A stretch of DNA of 64,000 nt from Anticarsia gemmatalis (Eukaryota; Arthropoda; Insecta; Lepidoptera; Erebidae). The DNA lies in NCBI RefSeq assembly GCF_050436995.1, contig NC_134763.1, forward strand, positions 10,039,001 through 10,103,000, written 5' to 3'. Both the position numbers and the translations under genes were made by a program. The notes beneath the pieces are model-generated. The model saw only the letters and a program-made list of their open reading frames with translations. It did no database searches and was not told the DNA's origin. Positions 21,700-32,926 of the stretch are shown here, in pieces. The stretch's first letter is position 1, and every line of letters begins with the position of its first letter.

Positions 21700-22434
21700 T
21701 TAACCGATTCATGGCCAATGACTCAACAGTTGAGTCATTAAAAAACCTTTAGGAAGGCCGATGGCTCAATTGGTGAGTCAAACCAAAATTGTATAAAAAC
21801 GGATATTAAAAAAAAAAAAACACTTAAACTACCATTTTTCAGATCTCATTAAACATTTCCGTGAATATCAGACCTGGCCCTTCAATTTAGAGAATATTTT
21901 TATTAGTCAGGTGTCATAAACCTATTACTTGCAACTATTACGAGATTGAGTGAATGGACGCTTCTTTGGTACACTTTTTTGTAAAATCGATTGACTACAG
22001 CTTGGAAAACCTTGATTTTCTTTATCTTCAATTTGTTGATCATGGAAATCAGTAAACATTGCCTGGCTACATTCAGTAAAATCGTCGTAGTCCTGATTAT
22101 CTACAAATAATATTACAATAATAAATAATGATTGAATACTACTAAAATGTTTACTACCTCTGCAATATTTCATTAAAACCAACAAATACTACCTTGAAAC
22201 GCCATATTAACTTTTATTATCCACAAATTCGAATAGGAGAACACAGTAACACGTTTCTGGTTGTCAGACTGGCTCGAATGATGGCGAAAAGCATTAAATC
22301 ATTACAAGGAGCCAATGACTCATCAGTTGAGTCATCCTTCAGGGAGGCCGATGGCTCAAATGGTGAGCCACCGACCAATGAATGGGGCCTGGCTGAAATG
22401 TTCACGAAAATGAAGGTGGCAATGAATCGGTTAA
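21700..22434. mobile_element. TTAA-bounded inverted-repeat element (piggyBac-like?)
   Basis: TTAACCGATTCATGGCC at the left and, reverse-complemented, TTAACCGATTCATTGCC at the right. TTAA at both edges is the target signature of piggyBac-type transposons. Each end carries a subterminal block with palindromes ATGACTCAACAGTTGAGTCA (left) and ATGACTCATCAGTTGAGTCA (right), then AGGCCGATGGCTCAA. Five TGASTCA sites: 21719, 21731, 21774, 22316, 22328. No piggyBac transposase can be read. Confidence 0.5.
21925..22205 (-). CDS. Possible two-exon small ORF with KEN-box-like motif
   Basis: Exon 1 22193-22205 (ATG GCG TTT CAA G) has a GTAGTA donor. Exon 2 21925-22100 follows a TTTGTAG acceptor after a 92-bp intron. 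Joined, it reads 62 residues starting MAFQDNQDYDDFTEC, with EDKENQGF in the middle and a basic tail PKKRPFTQSRNSCK. AATAAA lies just downstream on the minus strand (about 21897-21902). It lies wholly inside the TTAA-bounded element. I do not recognise it. It could be a captured exon, a transposon-encoded peptide or chance. Confidence 0.25.
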
Positions 22435-24587
22435 GGTTGGTGTAAAATAAAAATCCAAATATTTCTGTCTCAAGATTTAATCACAGAAAGTCATTAAAAT
22501 CACAGTTTTATTATGTACCGATAATTACATACATTATACAAGCAATAGACCCGGTCGGATCAATAAATATTATTTACAACATACATTTTTATTGTTATAC
22601 AATTCTATTTAGCTTTCATATTGAGTTTTTGAGAAACTTTTTGAAGTTGGTAACATACATATCTCATTGCGTATGTACTTTTAACTGACTTCTTCAGGCT
22701 TTTCTGGTAACTGGTTAAATTTGTGATCATTTTGACTTCATGGCTGCAGCTTTATTAGCTTGATTGGTAAAAAAATAAATACCAGCAAAATTACAGTGCG
22801 AGGAAAGCTTTTATCAGCATAATTTGAAGAAATGTTATTATAGATCGTCATTAGCACCAGTAAGTTTTTTCTATTACGTCTTCGACCTAAGAAAGGTGAT
22901 CATTAATAGGATGATAAAAGGAAATTACGTATTATTACAAAATGAGACTTAATAAATCTTATGTAAAGGTCTAAAGATAACAATCCGAAAACACGAATAA
23001 AATTATAATAATGAGCCTCAAACCTTTAAAATGTTTTATTTTTTTGTTGGATGTAACATTAAACACTTCTTTAAGTGCCGATGCCAGTATTATGTCTACA
23101 GATAGGCACAAGTCTATCTTCATAGAAATAAACTAACCAGTTTTAGTAGATATTCTGTTTTCTTCCAAACTCTAGATAAGGAAACCTAGCAACCAAAGTA
23201 TTAAAAACCATCGTAACCTATCAACAGATACAATATTGACAACAGTCGTGGGATTATAATATCTTCACAATTTCAATTTAACTCTAATACTCTATAATAT
23301 ATTACTGTCATACTCATTACATAAGTACATTACAACATGTCTATTATTATTTATGTATCACTACATAATAACGTGACCTCTGAACCAATGACATTAGATA
23401 CTGCATAATTAATTAACTGTGTAACTCATCTAAATGATTTGAAAGGAATGAAAGGAGATATAGTTTTACTTATAATTGAGACTACAAAAGCAAAGTATAG
23501 ATCAGCAGTAATATTAGTATACGTACGTAGTATACGCACGTGCACGTTTCTGATTGTTCGTAAAAAGTCCGTAATTGTTCCCATACTTATTTACGTTCAT
23601 AGTCTCAACTAATATGTATATTAAATTCACCTGCCAACTTCTACCGTCTATGCACTGAATCTCTAGCTTAGTTGTAATACAAGCTAAAATAGTCAAAATG
23701 TTGATACTTAAAGGGTGGCTTGATATTCTTCACCCGTCCTTACTGCACAGTATTATTTGATAACATAGTATAAGAGGAATTCAAGCTAAACAACGAGTAA
23801 GATACAATACACAATGGATTCTACAAGTATGAAAAAATAAAAATGAAACATACTGTTATTTTTTGGGTTCATAAAAGTTGCTTTCTGGCAGAGGCACTTT
23901 ACATTCACCACAAGTCCTTTCATACGACCTGTGATTTACACAAATATTAGAATATAAAACTAATTATAGTATATATTATGTCATTGCATCTCTTTCTTAC
24001 GGTCAGCGAGGGAAAAGGAAAGAAGATTTATTACGATTTGTTATTATGCTGATTTCATATTACGTATTAATGTTCTATGACCATTATAAACATGTATCGA
24101 CATTGATAAAATACTATTAAATATAATATATAAAAAACATCTGAATAAAACTGAACAAGTTAAAATTATGTGTAAAATAAAAAAAAAGTATTTCATTTTC
24201 ATCAGATTATTTCATTTTCTCATTCGTTGAACGCAAATTGTAATTTACAAAGTTATGTAGCAATTAACGTCACTGTATAGAGCAATAGGTAGTTTTAAAT
24301 AAAACCTTATCGGTGTTGATTTTCATGGTGACTTTTGCGGCACACCATGATAACAATATGGGTCTCCGGGAAGCCAAATATACCAAACTATATGTACATA
24401 AATTTTAGGGATCATACTGATAATGATAATAAATTCAAATTATAATAATTTTTAACAACATTAGCGCGGATTTACCGCAATCTTTGTAGAGCAATGTTGT
24501 CTAGTTAATGAGCAAAATGTTGCTGAACTAACGCGGCACTAGTTTTTGAATGTTGTCATTCCTTTTTGTTGCTTCATAAACAGTTAC
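22435..24587. other. Gene-free AT-rich stretch
   Basis: No exon, ORF with plausible codon use, or clear repeat found on either strand. It presumably contains the 3' flanks of the convergent genes DDB1 and NUDT14 and decayed repeats. Confidence 0.4.
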
Positions 24588-24745
24588 GGTTTGCTACACA
24601 CAAAAGCTCCCCACAAAAACCTATTGCCGAAACAAATGATTTGATGAGCAGAATGAATAACCCGAACATAACAGTAATTGTTTGAAGTCGGATTTGCTGT
24701 TCGATAAATATTGCTGAATGTCGGCCTGCTTGTCTGTAGCAAACC
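24588..24745. mobile_element. Small TIR element
   Basis: GGTTTGCTACACACA at the left and TGTCTGTAGCAAACC at the right form a 15-bp inverted repeat with one mismatch around 128 bp. It abuts the foldback element at 24750. Confidence 0.4.
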
Positions 24746-24749
24746 TAAC

Positions 24750-24871
24750 CCCCGGTTTCTAAGGGACATTTAGCGGTGGTTTATCTATTCAATAGCGTTT
24801 AAATTCATATAAAAAGAAACGTTTTTGAGTGGATAATCTACCGCTAAAATAAATGTTCTCAGAAACCGGGC
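24750..24871. mobile_element. Foldback MITE copy 2
   Basis: Arms CCCGGTTTCTAAGGGACATT and AATGTTCTCAGAAACCGGG, with the shared core TAGCGGTGGTTTATCTATTC. It is followed by CATAACTG, as is the half copy at 47976. Located just 3' of the NUDT14 stop codon. Confidence 0.75.
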
Positions 24872-25003
24872 ATAACTGCAGTTCCACCATAAATTAAATT
24901 AATTCAGTGTGATGGAGACGTGTCACACACCCAATCTGCACCCAATATCCGTAAATTCTCTTACTTCTACATTATGCAACATTACTGTATATATAAATTG
25001 GAC

Positions 25004-28000
25004 CTACTTCCTATACTTAGGTGCCTTGTTAGCTAGGAACCACATGAGCGCGAACAAGCAGCTCGGGGGACTGTTTAAAGGTCCAGAGGACGCTAACATA
25101 GCGTCTATCTCCGGTATTGTTTTCTCTACTACTTCGATTATTTCGTCGTCAACACCACCACCTGGAAACAAAAATAAGTATTAAAAACAAACATTATCGA
25201 AATATTCTACAGGCCCATCTGATTTCAAGTTATGCAGAGCTTGTATTTTAGCAATGAGACAACTAAAAAACATATCTTTCTAAACAGATTTCTGCATAAA
25301 ACTAATTTAGTCTACACTCGAGTAAAGTCTTTGTGGTCTTCATATCAGATATTTGTCCAGCATAGGTTTCGAACCCACGAAACGACGATGCTATAGCGGT
25401 TAATGTGACCGCCTTCATCGCGGCAAACGTGCAGTCAAATAATAATGTTAGTCCTTGACTTCCATTGCCTTGCCCTTGACATTAAACAACAATATGAAGT
25501 TATGGAAAGTACTGAATATCGTGCCTGAGTAAATTATACTCGTCTATACCAATGTTCAAAGTAATGACTAAGTCCTACCTTTGTAATTTCAACTACTTAC
25601 ATTGAAACTGCAAATCGATTACTGAACGTCGGAAAATATGAATAGGTAGATGATGTGCCATTCTGTTTTGTTAGTTTCATAATTCGCTAAGCCTTATTAT
25701 CACAATATGTTACTCTATCTGTATGTTGCGTTTTTACATCTAAACTACTGAGCCGATCGAGTAGTTTGCCAGCGCAATCGCTTTTATTCTGAGAAAGGAA
25801 AAAGGTAGCCTACTACATATTTTAATTCATAAAAAAACATACACGTGAATGGAACTTCTCGCAAAGAAAAGTTTGCAGTCAATCGATAAAACTTGGTTCT
25901 TGGAAACCTAAAGTACAAAATAATTCGTACAAGGAAAACTAACGCAGAATTCGAATGAACATCAAAAGCAGGTTAAATTTCCATTGTACTTAGTGTGACC
26001 TAAATTATTATAGCCAAGTCTAGACTTTTCAACTTAAGTAGGTACCTACTTTCGCGATATTTATCAACAAAAACACGCAGCTGTTATTAAAATCGACATA
26101 TTATTTGCGTGTACAGCTAATTAAATTAATGACTGAGTAATAATTGTTTAGATTCGTATCTGTGATAAATATAGTTATGCAAACACTCTAAGGTTTACAA
26201 TGTTTAGTTTGATACCCATAATTGTATCAATGCTAAGCAAGGGTTTCGCTTCGAGGTCGAGTGACGCCTTGAGTCCACCACGCTGGCCAAGTGAGAATTG
26301 GCGATTTTATAGTTTAGGAATTAATTATAGTTGACATGTGGACTAGGTATTATTTTTTACCTAGTTTGTAATGTTACATTACATAGTTACATTTGAAGAG
26401 ATTTACAATAACTCAATAACCATGTCCTATTGATAGATATGGTAATGTAGATCTTTTAATGATAATCATGATTTACTATCTCAGATATAAGATAACATAA
26501 TCAAGATAAAAAAGAGATCTTTGAAATTGATAGTACCGTACTAAACAGAAAAAACACAGCATTACTACCAACTACTTCATAGATATCAACGTAATGCTTT
26601 TGTACAAATACAATCCTTGTCATTCTATTGTACATCATTTATAATCTGCCAACTTTTATACAAAACGGACCAGCCGTTTTGGGGTTAAAACGGAACATAT
26701 AAACCCACGTACACACACCATACCCTAGTGAATGCAATCCCGATCTCGCGGGATCCCGATCTCGCGAGATCCCGTGTATTTTTTCGGGATCAATCCCGAA
26801 GCATAATATGACGAGATCCCGTTCGGGATTGTCGGAGAGGGCATTTTCAGCAGCTGGCTACATTGCAATAGACTTAAGATGCCGATTAGAAGCTCGTACT
26901 ATTGATACACTTTGTATTTTAAGAGGCTACTTTCAAAATGCCATGTGATTACTTTTTATTTTGATGTCCTGGAGCTACACCTACTTTTTTGATTATGTTC
27001 ATGTTATTACACCTGTTAATTATGTTACGTTGTTACTAATATTAAAAAATAAAGGCTTTTATTTTCTTTCAAATAATAATTTATTGCATTCACCACACTA
27101 TCACACACATATTACATTAAACAAGCCGTTCGAATTGTATTATTTTTACTAACTAGACGGGATCCCGAAAATCTCGGGATCCCGCGGGATTGATATTTCT
27201 GATCGCGAGGGATCTCGAGTTGACGATCTCGAGTCGGGATTGCATTCCCTACCATACCCACGTACTTACATATTTATGTAAGGAAGTAGGGAATCTAGGT
27301 ATACATCGTCGCGTCGTTCGATGCAATAGCGTGATAACCACGTTGACGACTACTCTACACGTGCCAGTAACATAAAGAATAAAAATTCTAAAGACCTTGA
27401 GAATTTCGATCAATAATGACTACCCCTCGGGGAATAGAATAATGTAAGTCTAACGCCTACGCAACAATGTATCACTAAGGGCAATTCATAGACTGAAAAC
27501 TTACGTATCTTAACATAAAACAAATTAATAAAATAAAGTTAAATCCTTTAAATATTGTGAGTATTGTGACTGGCATCTTCCCGGACGCCCTGGCATTCCT
27601 AGGTACCCCTAGACACATTTTCTTCGTAGCGACGGCATTTTTCGCAACACTATTAATTTCTAAATGGCTAAGACGTCATAGCATGCACAAAAATGTTGTG
27701 GCATCCCTTACGACAGTCGCAATATACATATTTTGGCTTAAATGTAGGGATCCCCTGCATGCCGTGCTAGGCGCCGGGTCATAATTTTATTTTTAGCCAA
27801 CTCGACGTGTTGCGTGTCAACAAATTGTACTTAACAACTGGCATTATTGCTAAATTGCTTGATTTCATGGTAATTTAGCTATTATTGTTAGTTATACATA
27901 ATAATATATTTGACATTAACCCAGACAATGATTATGTAACAGTCTGGATATTAATTGAAAAATAGATTTTGCTGTTGAATTGGAATTTGGAGGTTCAAGG

Positions 28001-29909
28001 TCAAGTTTATCAGAAAATAAAATTAGATATATTATTTTAACCTCTGCCTGCCTCTGCCATAAAACTAGTACATAGCATCCATAACTTGCAAACATTACAC
28101 CAAACACGAATCCTTTGAAATTAAATTATTTTATACATACTTATGTAATACAAAATTAAATGCATCACACCTTCTTGCCTTAGGGAGAGGCAGAGAACAA
28201 ATAATGCCACTTGCTAAGATCCCAAATAACTACCCTGCTTCATTAACATGGAATCCATACATCTTGTCATGTAGAACCACCAGCGTAATACTTAAAAATC
28301 AACTCAAAATTTCATAACTTACAAAATTTCTGATAACATATTACATACTGCAATTACACAGAGTGACAATTGAACATAAATCAACACTCCATTCAACAGC
28401 TACAAAACTTGTTCAAATAAATCTTATCAATAATGCTATTTAACTAAGTGTATAAAACAATAGTTATGTTTGTGTTATGTATTTAACTCACCTTGTTCTG
28501 TTTTCATGTCATCTGTGACCTCGCAGTAATAGAGGGTTTGCAGTGAACCCTGGACTCCTACTCCTGATCTGTGAGTAAAAATATGTATGGTGGTAAATGG
28601 AATTGGACATTGTTTCGATTTTATTTTCTTGGAATTAAAGGAAATTATAATCATGCTGTATATTGACTGAAGTTAAACCATTTTTCTTTTAAGTATGCAC
28701 CTCCTATCCTTTTTTTTTCATCTTAAGGGGAAAATACTATCTGGTACCAGACTTTACTACTAAGGAACCACTCACCCCGGTAACCAATTTTCTCTCTTCT
28801 ATTTATGTGTGGAGGGGCTCTGGGACCCAAAAAACTCTCCTCCTACCTCCCACCCTAGCACCTTAGGGTTTGAATCCTAGCCAATACACAAAACACTTGT
28901 TTCCACAGTGATGGAAAACATCATGATGAAACTTGGTTTTCATCAGTTCTTGAAAACAGGTCTTAAAGGAATCTTATCTTAAGGCCAAAACTGACTATCA
29001 TAACAGGAGTAGCCCAGAAATGGGATCTATTTCATTTTTAATTAAAGGGAATCTACACTAACAAATTTATCTACAATTTACTTATCTATAATTTAAGAAA
29101 TCCAAATTATATATACCTGTAAGACATAACTCTTTCCAGATCTTTGATCTGTACATTATAGCCACACTCCTCAAGTACTTCCTCCCTTGCTATCTGGTCT
29201 AATGGCATGTTTTTATCAACTATACCGGCACACATCTCTAGTGCTATGCCCAAAGAGGCTGGGTACTTCTTAGTGTCTATAGAATTCTGCTTACGGTCTT
29301 CTACAGAGACACAGTTGTAATATATAGCTGTGGGAAGGGAAATATAATTAAATTGTTGTTGTTTAAAAAAAGTAACATTTGAGGTCTTATTTACTTTTAT
29401 TGGTTTATCATTGTTGTTTGGACATTTTTAGATAATGTTCTTTAAAATATTACTTTTGTTTTGTTAGGCTAAACTTTAACAGCTATGACACTTGCAATAA
29501 AAACGGAAAAATGCTTCTAAAACCTTTGTGTATAGCGTAATTTTATTTTATATAATATATAAAACACAATTTTTGAACACATTCTATGACAAATCGTTAC
29601 TACCAAAGTCCTTGAATCTAATTACTTTTCACAGTTAGTTACAACATTAAAAGTTGATTGTTAGATAATAATCGGCACTGATAACTGTAATTTGAAAAAT
29701 ATAACCGTATTTTACTTACCGGGACGAAACTGTTTGACGAAAACCATAACTTTTCTAGAAACATTGAAAACGATGATAGCGACGCTGTCGTGCACCTGCA
29801 GGAGGTCCCAGGACTTGGCGGCACCATTCTGAGTGTAGTTCAAGCGGAAAGGCTTCACGTAAGGCGAATCAGGAAGCGGCGAAAAATAAACATCCTTCAA
29901 GTCTTCCAT
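25004..29909 (-). CDS. NUDT14: NUDT14-like UDP-sugar pyrophosphatase (Nudix hydrolase)
   Basis: Cytosolic Nudix hydrolase of the type that splits UDP-glucose (or ADP-ribose) to the sugar phosphate and nucleotide monophosphate. Exons on the minus strand: 29720-29909, 29117-29327, 28492-28568, 25004-25161. Phases close to 211 residues (vertebrate NUDT14 about 222). The N-terminal part reads VKPFRLNYTQNGAAKSWDLL and HDSVAIIVFN...VFVKQFRP, the family's N-terminal fold. The Nudix box is residues 98-120, G-x-V-D...EEVLEECGY, with catalytic E113, E116 and E117. The usual Arg before the first Glu is Glu here (Lys in the human protein, as I recall). SYRSGVGVQGSLQTLYYCEV matches the family's YWSGVG...QTMFYTEV. 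The first Met is 29909; an upstream TTG is not needed. Intron 3 (25162-28491) hosts a hAT-type MITE. Head-to-head with HTATSF1. Confidence 0.9.
26240..26312 (+). repeat. Fragment of CCCTCAATAAATGTATT-family repeat
   Basis: Shares CCTTGAGTCCACCACGCTGG then CCAAGTG with the fuller copy at 47055-47310. Short, diverged piece in NUDT14 intron 3. Confidence 0.45.
26726..27251. mobile_element. hAT-type MITE (526 bp) with 8-bp target duplication
   Basis: Left TAGTGAATGCAATCCCGATC and right end (reverse complement TAGGGAATGCAATCCCGAC) are matched TIRs. TAG-N-G starts are typical of hAT elements. CCATACCC stands directly outside both ends (26718-26725 and 27252-27259), a perfect 8-bp target duplication. 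Subterminal blocks are crowded with palindromic GGGATCCCG/CTCGCGAGAT-type words. No transposase. Sits in NUDT14 intron 3. Confidence 0.8.
27557..27784 (+). CDS. Unrecognised open frame, two hydrophobic segments
   Basis: Seventy-five open codons on the strand opposite to NUDT14, inside its intron 3. The first codon is not ATG (GTG in the sequence); the only internal ATG is late. The translation has hydrophobic runs (HIFFVATAFFATLLI and VASLTTVAIYIFWL) split by KWLRRHSMHK, and ends LHAVLGAGS. Base composition is richer in GC than its surroundings. It might be a transposon fragment or an exon of something unseen. Not a supported gene. Confidence 0.15.
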   Translation: MSIVTGIFPDALAFLGTPRHIFFVATAFFATLLISKWLRRHSMHKNVVASLTTVAIYIFWLKCRDPLHAVLGAGS

Positions 29910-30519
29910 GTTCAACCTAACCTATAAATCAGCGGCTTTAAACTTTTCAGATGTGTAAGGAGTTTTAATAAGGTTGCGAGAGCACTTTATTCCAGTTTAT
30001 ATTACACTATAGTCACGAACAGCTAGGAGCCAGCGCACAACACAAAATTCAAAACCAAAGTGAAGTTTAGTGAATACGAAGTGACGGAATGTTTGACAAT
30101 GACATTTTTTATTATGAATAGGAATGGTGCTAACCGACTTGGCTTACAGTCTGTTGTAAAAAGATTAAATCGCAAACATGAAATATACGTTTTTGTTACA
30201 GTATCATTAATAAATTCAATAAAAAAAAGCTTAAAACTGATATTAGATATGCAGCATTGCTAGTTTTATTGATTTCAAAATCTGGCTCAAACTTAAAAGA
30301 ACCAAATTTCCCACATTATGAACGCAATGGTAAGGTGACAGTCAAATCAAGTCAAGTCAACAATGTCACCCTTGTCAATTACGGGAAAATAAATACGTGA
30401 TTAAGTGAATGAATAAATTGAATAGAACCGCAAAGATCTACGTTCTAAAAATTGTATTAGTAAATATTAACTTTGCTCAGCATAACTGATTGTAAATGGC
30501 ATGAAGATTTAATATAGAA
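29910..30519. promoter_or_regulatory. Shared upstream region of NUDT14 (-) and HTATSF1 (+)
   Basis: 610 bp between two divergent start codons, so the promoters must overlap or lie close. AT-rich, with no clear TATA box that I can assign. Candidate bidirectional promoter by position only. Confidence 0.45.
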
Positions 30520-32145
30520 ATGGCCAAAAATGAGAAAGGCCCCAAAACGGGCTTTGTTATAAAACTTTCCAATGAAACCGTGCAAAAACTTACGGAAGAA
30601 GAACAACAGGCCAAAACACGCCTCGAAGAAGAAGCAAAAGCTACTTCTGCTAGCAATGAGCCTGATAAATTACACAGCACAGAAAAGGACCCAGTAAATC
30701 CTGACCTTGACAGCAACAAGGACATTACTAAGGAGGTTAGTGATAGTAAACAAGATAAAAAAGATATCGATTCTAAATCAAAAGGTGATAAAAATGAAAC
30801 AAAATCAAGCACAGATAATAAAAGTGACAAAAAGGAGGCTGATTCCACGTCGTGGGATGATCATGCGCCCTATATCACTTATGAAGGAGAGGAAGCCATA
30901 TACACTGATCCTTCAACACACCAAAAGTACCTCTGGTGTAAGGAATCAAATTCTTGGAAACCTCAAGAAATAGTGGGAAGGGTTTACAGCTATGAGGATG
31001 ACACTCACATATACACAGAAGCTGATGGCTCAAAGTTCTTCTGGGATGTAGACAAAAAAGCATGGATACCCAAAGTTGATGATGACTTTCTAGCATTTTA
31101 TCAAATGTCTTATGGTTTTATTGACAACAAAGCACCAGAAAAACCAGAAGTTGAAGAAAAGAAGAAACAACCTAAGCAAGCTGAACCAACTCCTGGAACT
31201 ATTAAAAGGAAACTGGAACCCCAGTGGTTCCAGCCATCTGAAGAGACAAATACTAAAGTTTACGTATCTAATCTACCTCTAGATTTGACAGAAGAAGAAT
31301 TTGTAAATTTCATGCAAAAATGTGGTCTTGTTGAGCGAGACCCTAGCACACAGAAGATGAAGATCAAACTATACATGGATAAAGAACAAAATTGTTTCAA
31401 AGGCGATGCATTATGTACTTACATTAAAATTGAATCAGTTGACTTGGCATTAAAACTCCTTGATGGAAGTGACCTCAAGGGCAATAAAATAAAAGTAGAA
31501 AGGGCCCATTTCCAAATGAAAGGGGACTACAATCCTGCTCTTAAACCCAAGAAGAAAAAGAAAAAAGAGCTGGAGAAAATAAAGAAAATGCAGCAGAAGT
31601 TATTTGACTGGAGACCAGAGAAGTTTGTTGGAGAACGGTCTAAGCATGAAAGGGTTGTGATAGTGAAGAATCTGTTCCATCCTACAGATTTTGATAAAGA
31701 GGTACAGTTGATTCTAGACTACCAACAGGATCTGAGAGAGGAATGTACAAAGTGTGGAGAGGTGAGGAAAGTAGTCATCTATGATAGACATCCTGAGGGA
31801 GTGGCACAAATCACTATGAAGGAACCAGAAATGGCTGATGCTGTTGTAGAGCTGATTAATGGGAGGTGGTTTGGTAAGAGGCAAATTACTGCTGAAATAT
31901 GGGATGGTAGGACAAAGTACAGGATTGCTGAGACAGATGCTGAAATCAGCAAGAGGATAGGTAAATGGGATCAGTTCCTTGAGGGCAAGGATGGAGAAGA
32001 AGGTGGCAAAAAGGTAGATCCTGAATCAAAAGATTCCTCACAGGCAAGCAAAGAAAAAAGTATGGAAGTTACCAATACAGTTGCAACAGAAAAAAGTATA
32101 GAAGCTACAAATGATGTAGAAATGGCAGTTAATAAAAGTGAATAA
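30520..32145 (+). CDS. HTATSF1: HIV Tat-specific factor 1 homologue (U2 snRNP-associated splicing factor)
   Basis: Single open frame of 541 residues without introns. Tat-SF1/CUS2 proteins bind SF3B1 and U2 snRNP in the nucleus and act in splicing and elongation. Acidic/Lys-rich N-terminus (1-110), then two tandem WW-like/GYF-like segments with aromatic residues (ITYEGEEAIYTD...YLWC...SNSWKP, 119-147, and IYTEADGSKFFWD, 164-176). RRM1 is about 246-328 (KVYVSNLPLDLTEEEF), then a KKKKKKELEKIKKMQQ linker. A second RRM of UHM type spans about 377-464, with the signature R-W-F at 449-451 (NGRWFGKRQITAEIWDG), the motif that binds ULM peptides of SF3B1. A short acidic C-tail follows, much shorter than the long acidic tail of vertebrates. 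AATAAA at about 32195. Head-to-head with NUDT14. Confidence 0.93.
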   Translation: MAKNEKGPKTGFVIKLSNETVQKLTEEEQQAKTRLEEEAKATSASNEPDKLHSTEKDPVNPDLDSNKDITKEVSDSKQDKKDIDSKSKGDKNETKSSTDNKSDKKEADSTSWDDHAPYITYEGEEAIYTDPSTHQKYLWCKESNSWKPQEIVGRVYSYEDDTHIYTEADGSKFFWDVDKKAWIPKVDDDFLAFYQMSYGFIDNKAPEKPEVEEKKKQPKQAEPTPGTIKRKLEPQWFQPSEETNTKVYVSNLPLDLTEEEFVNFMQKCGLVERDPSTQKMKIKLYMDKEQNCFKGDALCTYIKIESVDLALKLLDGSDLKGNKIKVERAHFQMKGDYNPALKPKKKKKKELEKIKKMQQKLFDWRPEKFVGERSKHERVVIVKNLFHPTDFDKEVQLILDYQQDLREECTKCGEVRKVVIYDRHPEGVAQITMKEPEMADAVVELINGRWFGKRQITAEIWDGRTKYRIAETDAEISKRIGKWDQFLEGKDGEEGGKKVDPESKDSSQASKEKSMEVTNTVATEKSIEATNDVEMAVNKSE

Positions 32146-32926
32146 GTAGTCCCTTTGCTAAATGAATTGTTAATTTTAAGTCTACATTTTTACTAATAAA
32201 TAGCTGGAATCGATATTGTGTTTGTTTTTCAATGCCTAAAGTAAATAAAAATCATACCTCATACACCTTTCACCATTTCCTAACACAGGCATTATCCGAT
32301 TTATAACTATTTACTTATATTGAAACTAGGTACCTAGGTTTATCAAACTTTGGATGAAAATATCTAAGTGCATTGTTTAAAGAAAATAGTGGGCTGATTT
32401 AAAACATTCATTTTTAATTAATCACACCCGAAAATATCAGCAGAAGTGTACGAAATTCAATAATCGGGTTTTCCTTTTATGTATTTAAAAACGTTCATAA
32501 CAATTCCCAAATTTTTCATATACTTACGTACGATAAATAAAGTAATAACCAAAATTTAATAATATTTTCCGTTTTATGCACTTTGTCTATGGTTGTAGGC
32601 ATTATGAATGGTCGCCTTTGCATTTCGGCCAATCCTAATTAAAAAACAACCATGCCATAAACAACAAGCCGTCATGTTGTCTGACACCTGACTTTTTAGT
32701 TGCATACACAAATTTATCTAATTCGACGTTTTGTAATCAAAAACGTTCACATTAACGCTCGTCAACTGAGAGGCAGATGAATTAAGTTTGTAACAGTATC
32801 TCGTTCTATAATGGGAATCGCATACGAACGCTTATATACACGTCTGTACTGGGAGTGAGGTGTCACGTCTAATCGGGGCTTCTCTAGCGGCCGACTCCAT
32901 GAATAATAACAGGATAATATGTTAAC
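32146..32926. other. HTATSF1 3' flank and WDR20 upstream region
   Basis: AATAAA at about 32195-32200 likely ends the HTATSF1 transcript. The rest is AT-rich and leads into the WDR20 start. No ORF or repeat recognised. Confidence 0.45.

Noticed and set aside
22194..22445. 83-codon plus-strand ORF in the TTAA-bounded element as piggyBac transposase
   Set aside because: No DDD-domain motif, starts with a non-ATG codon, and its repeated words come from the palindromic end sequence.
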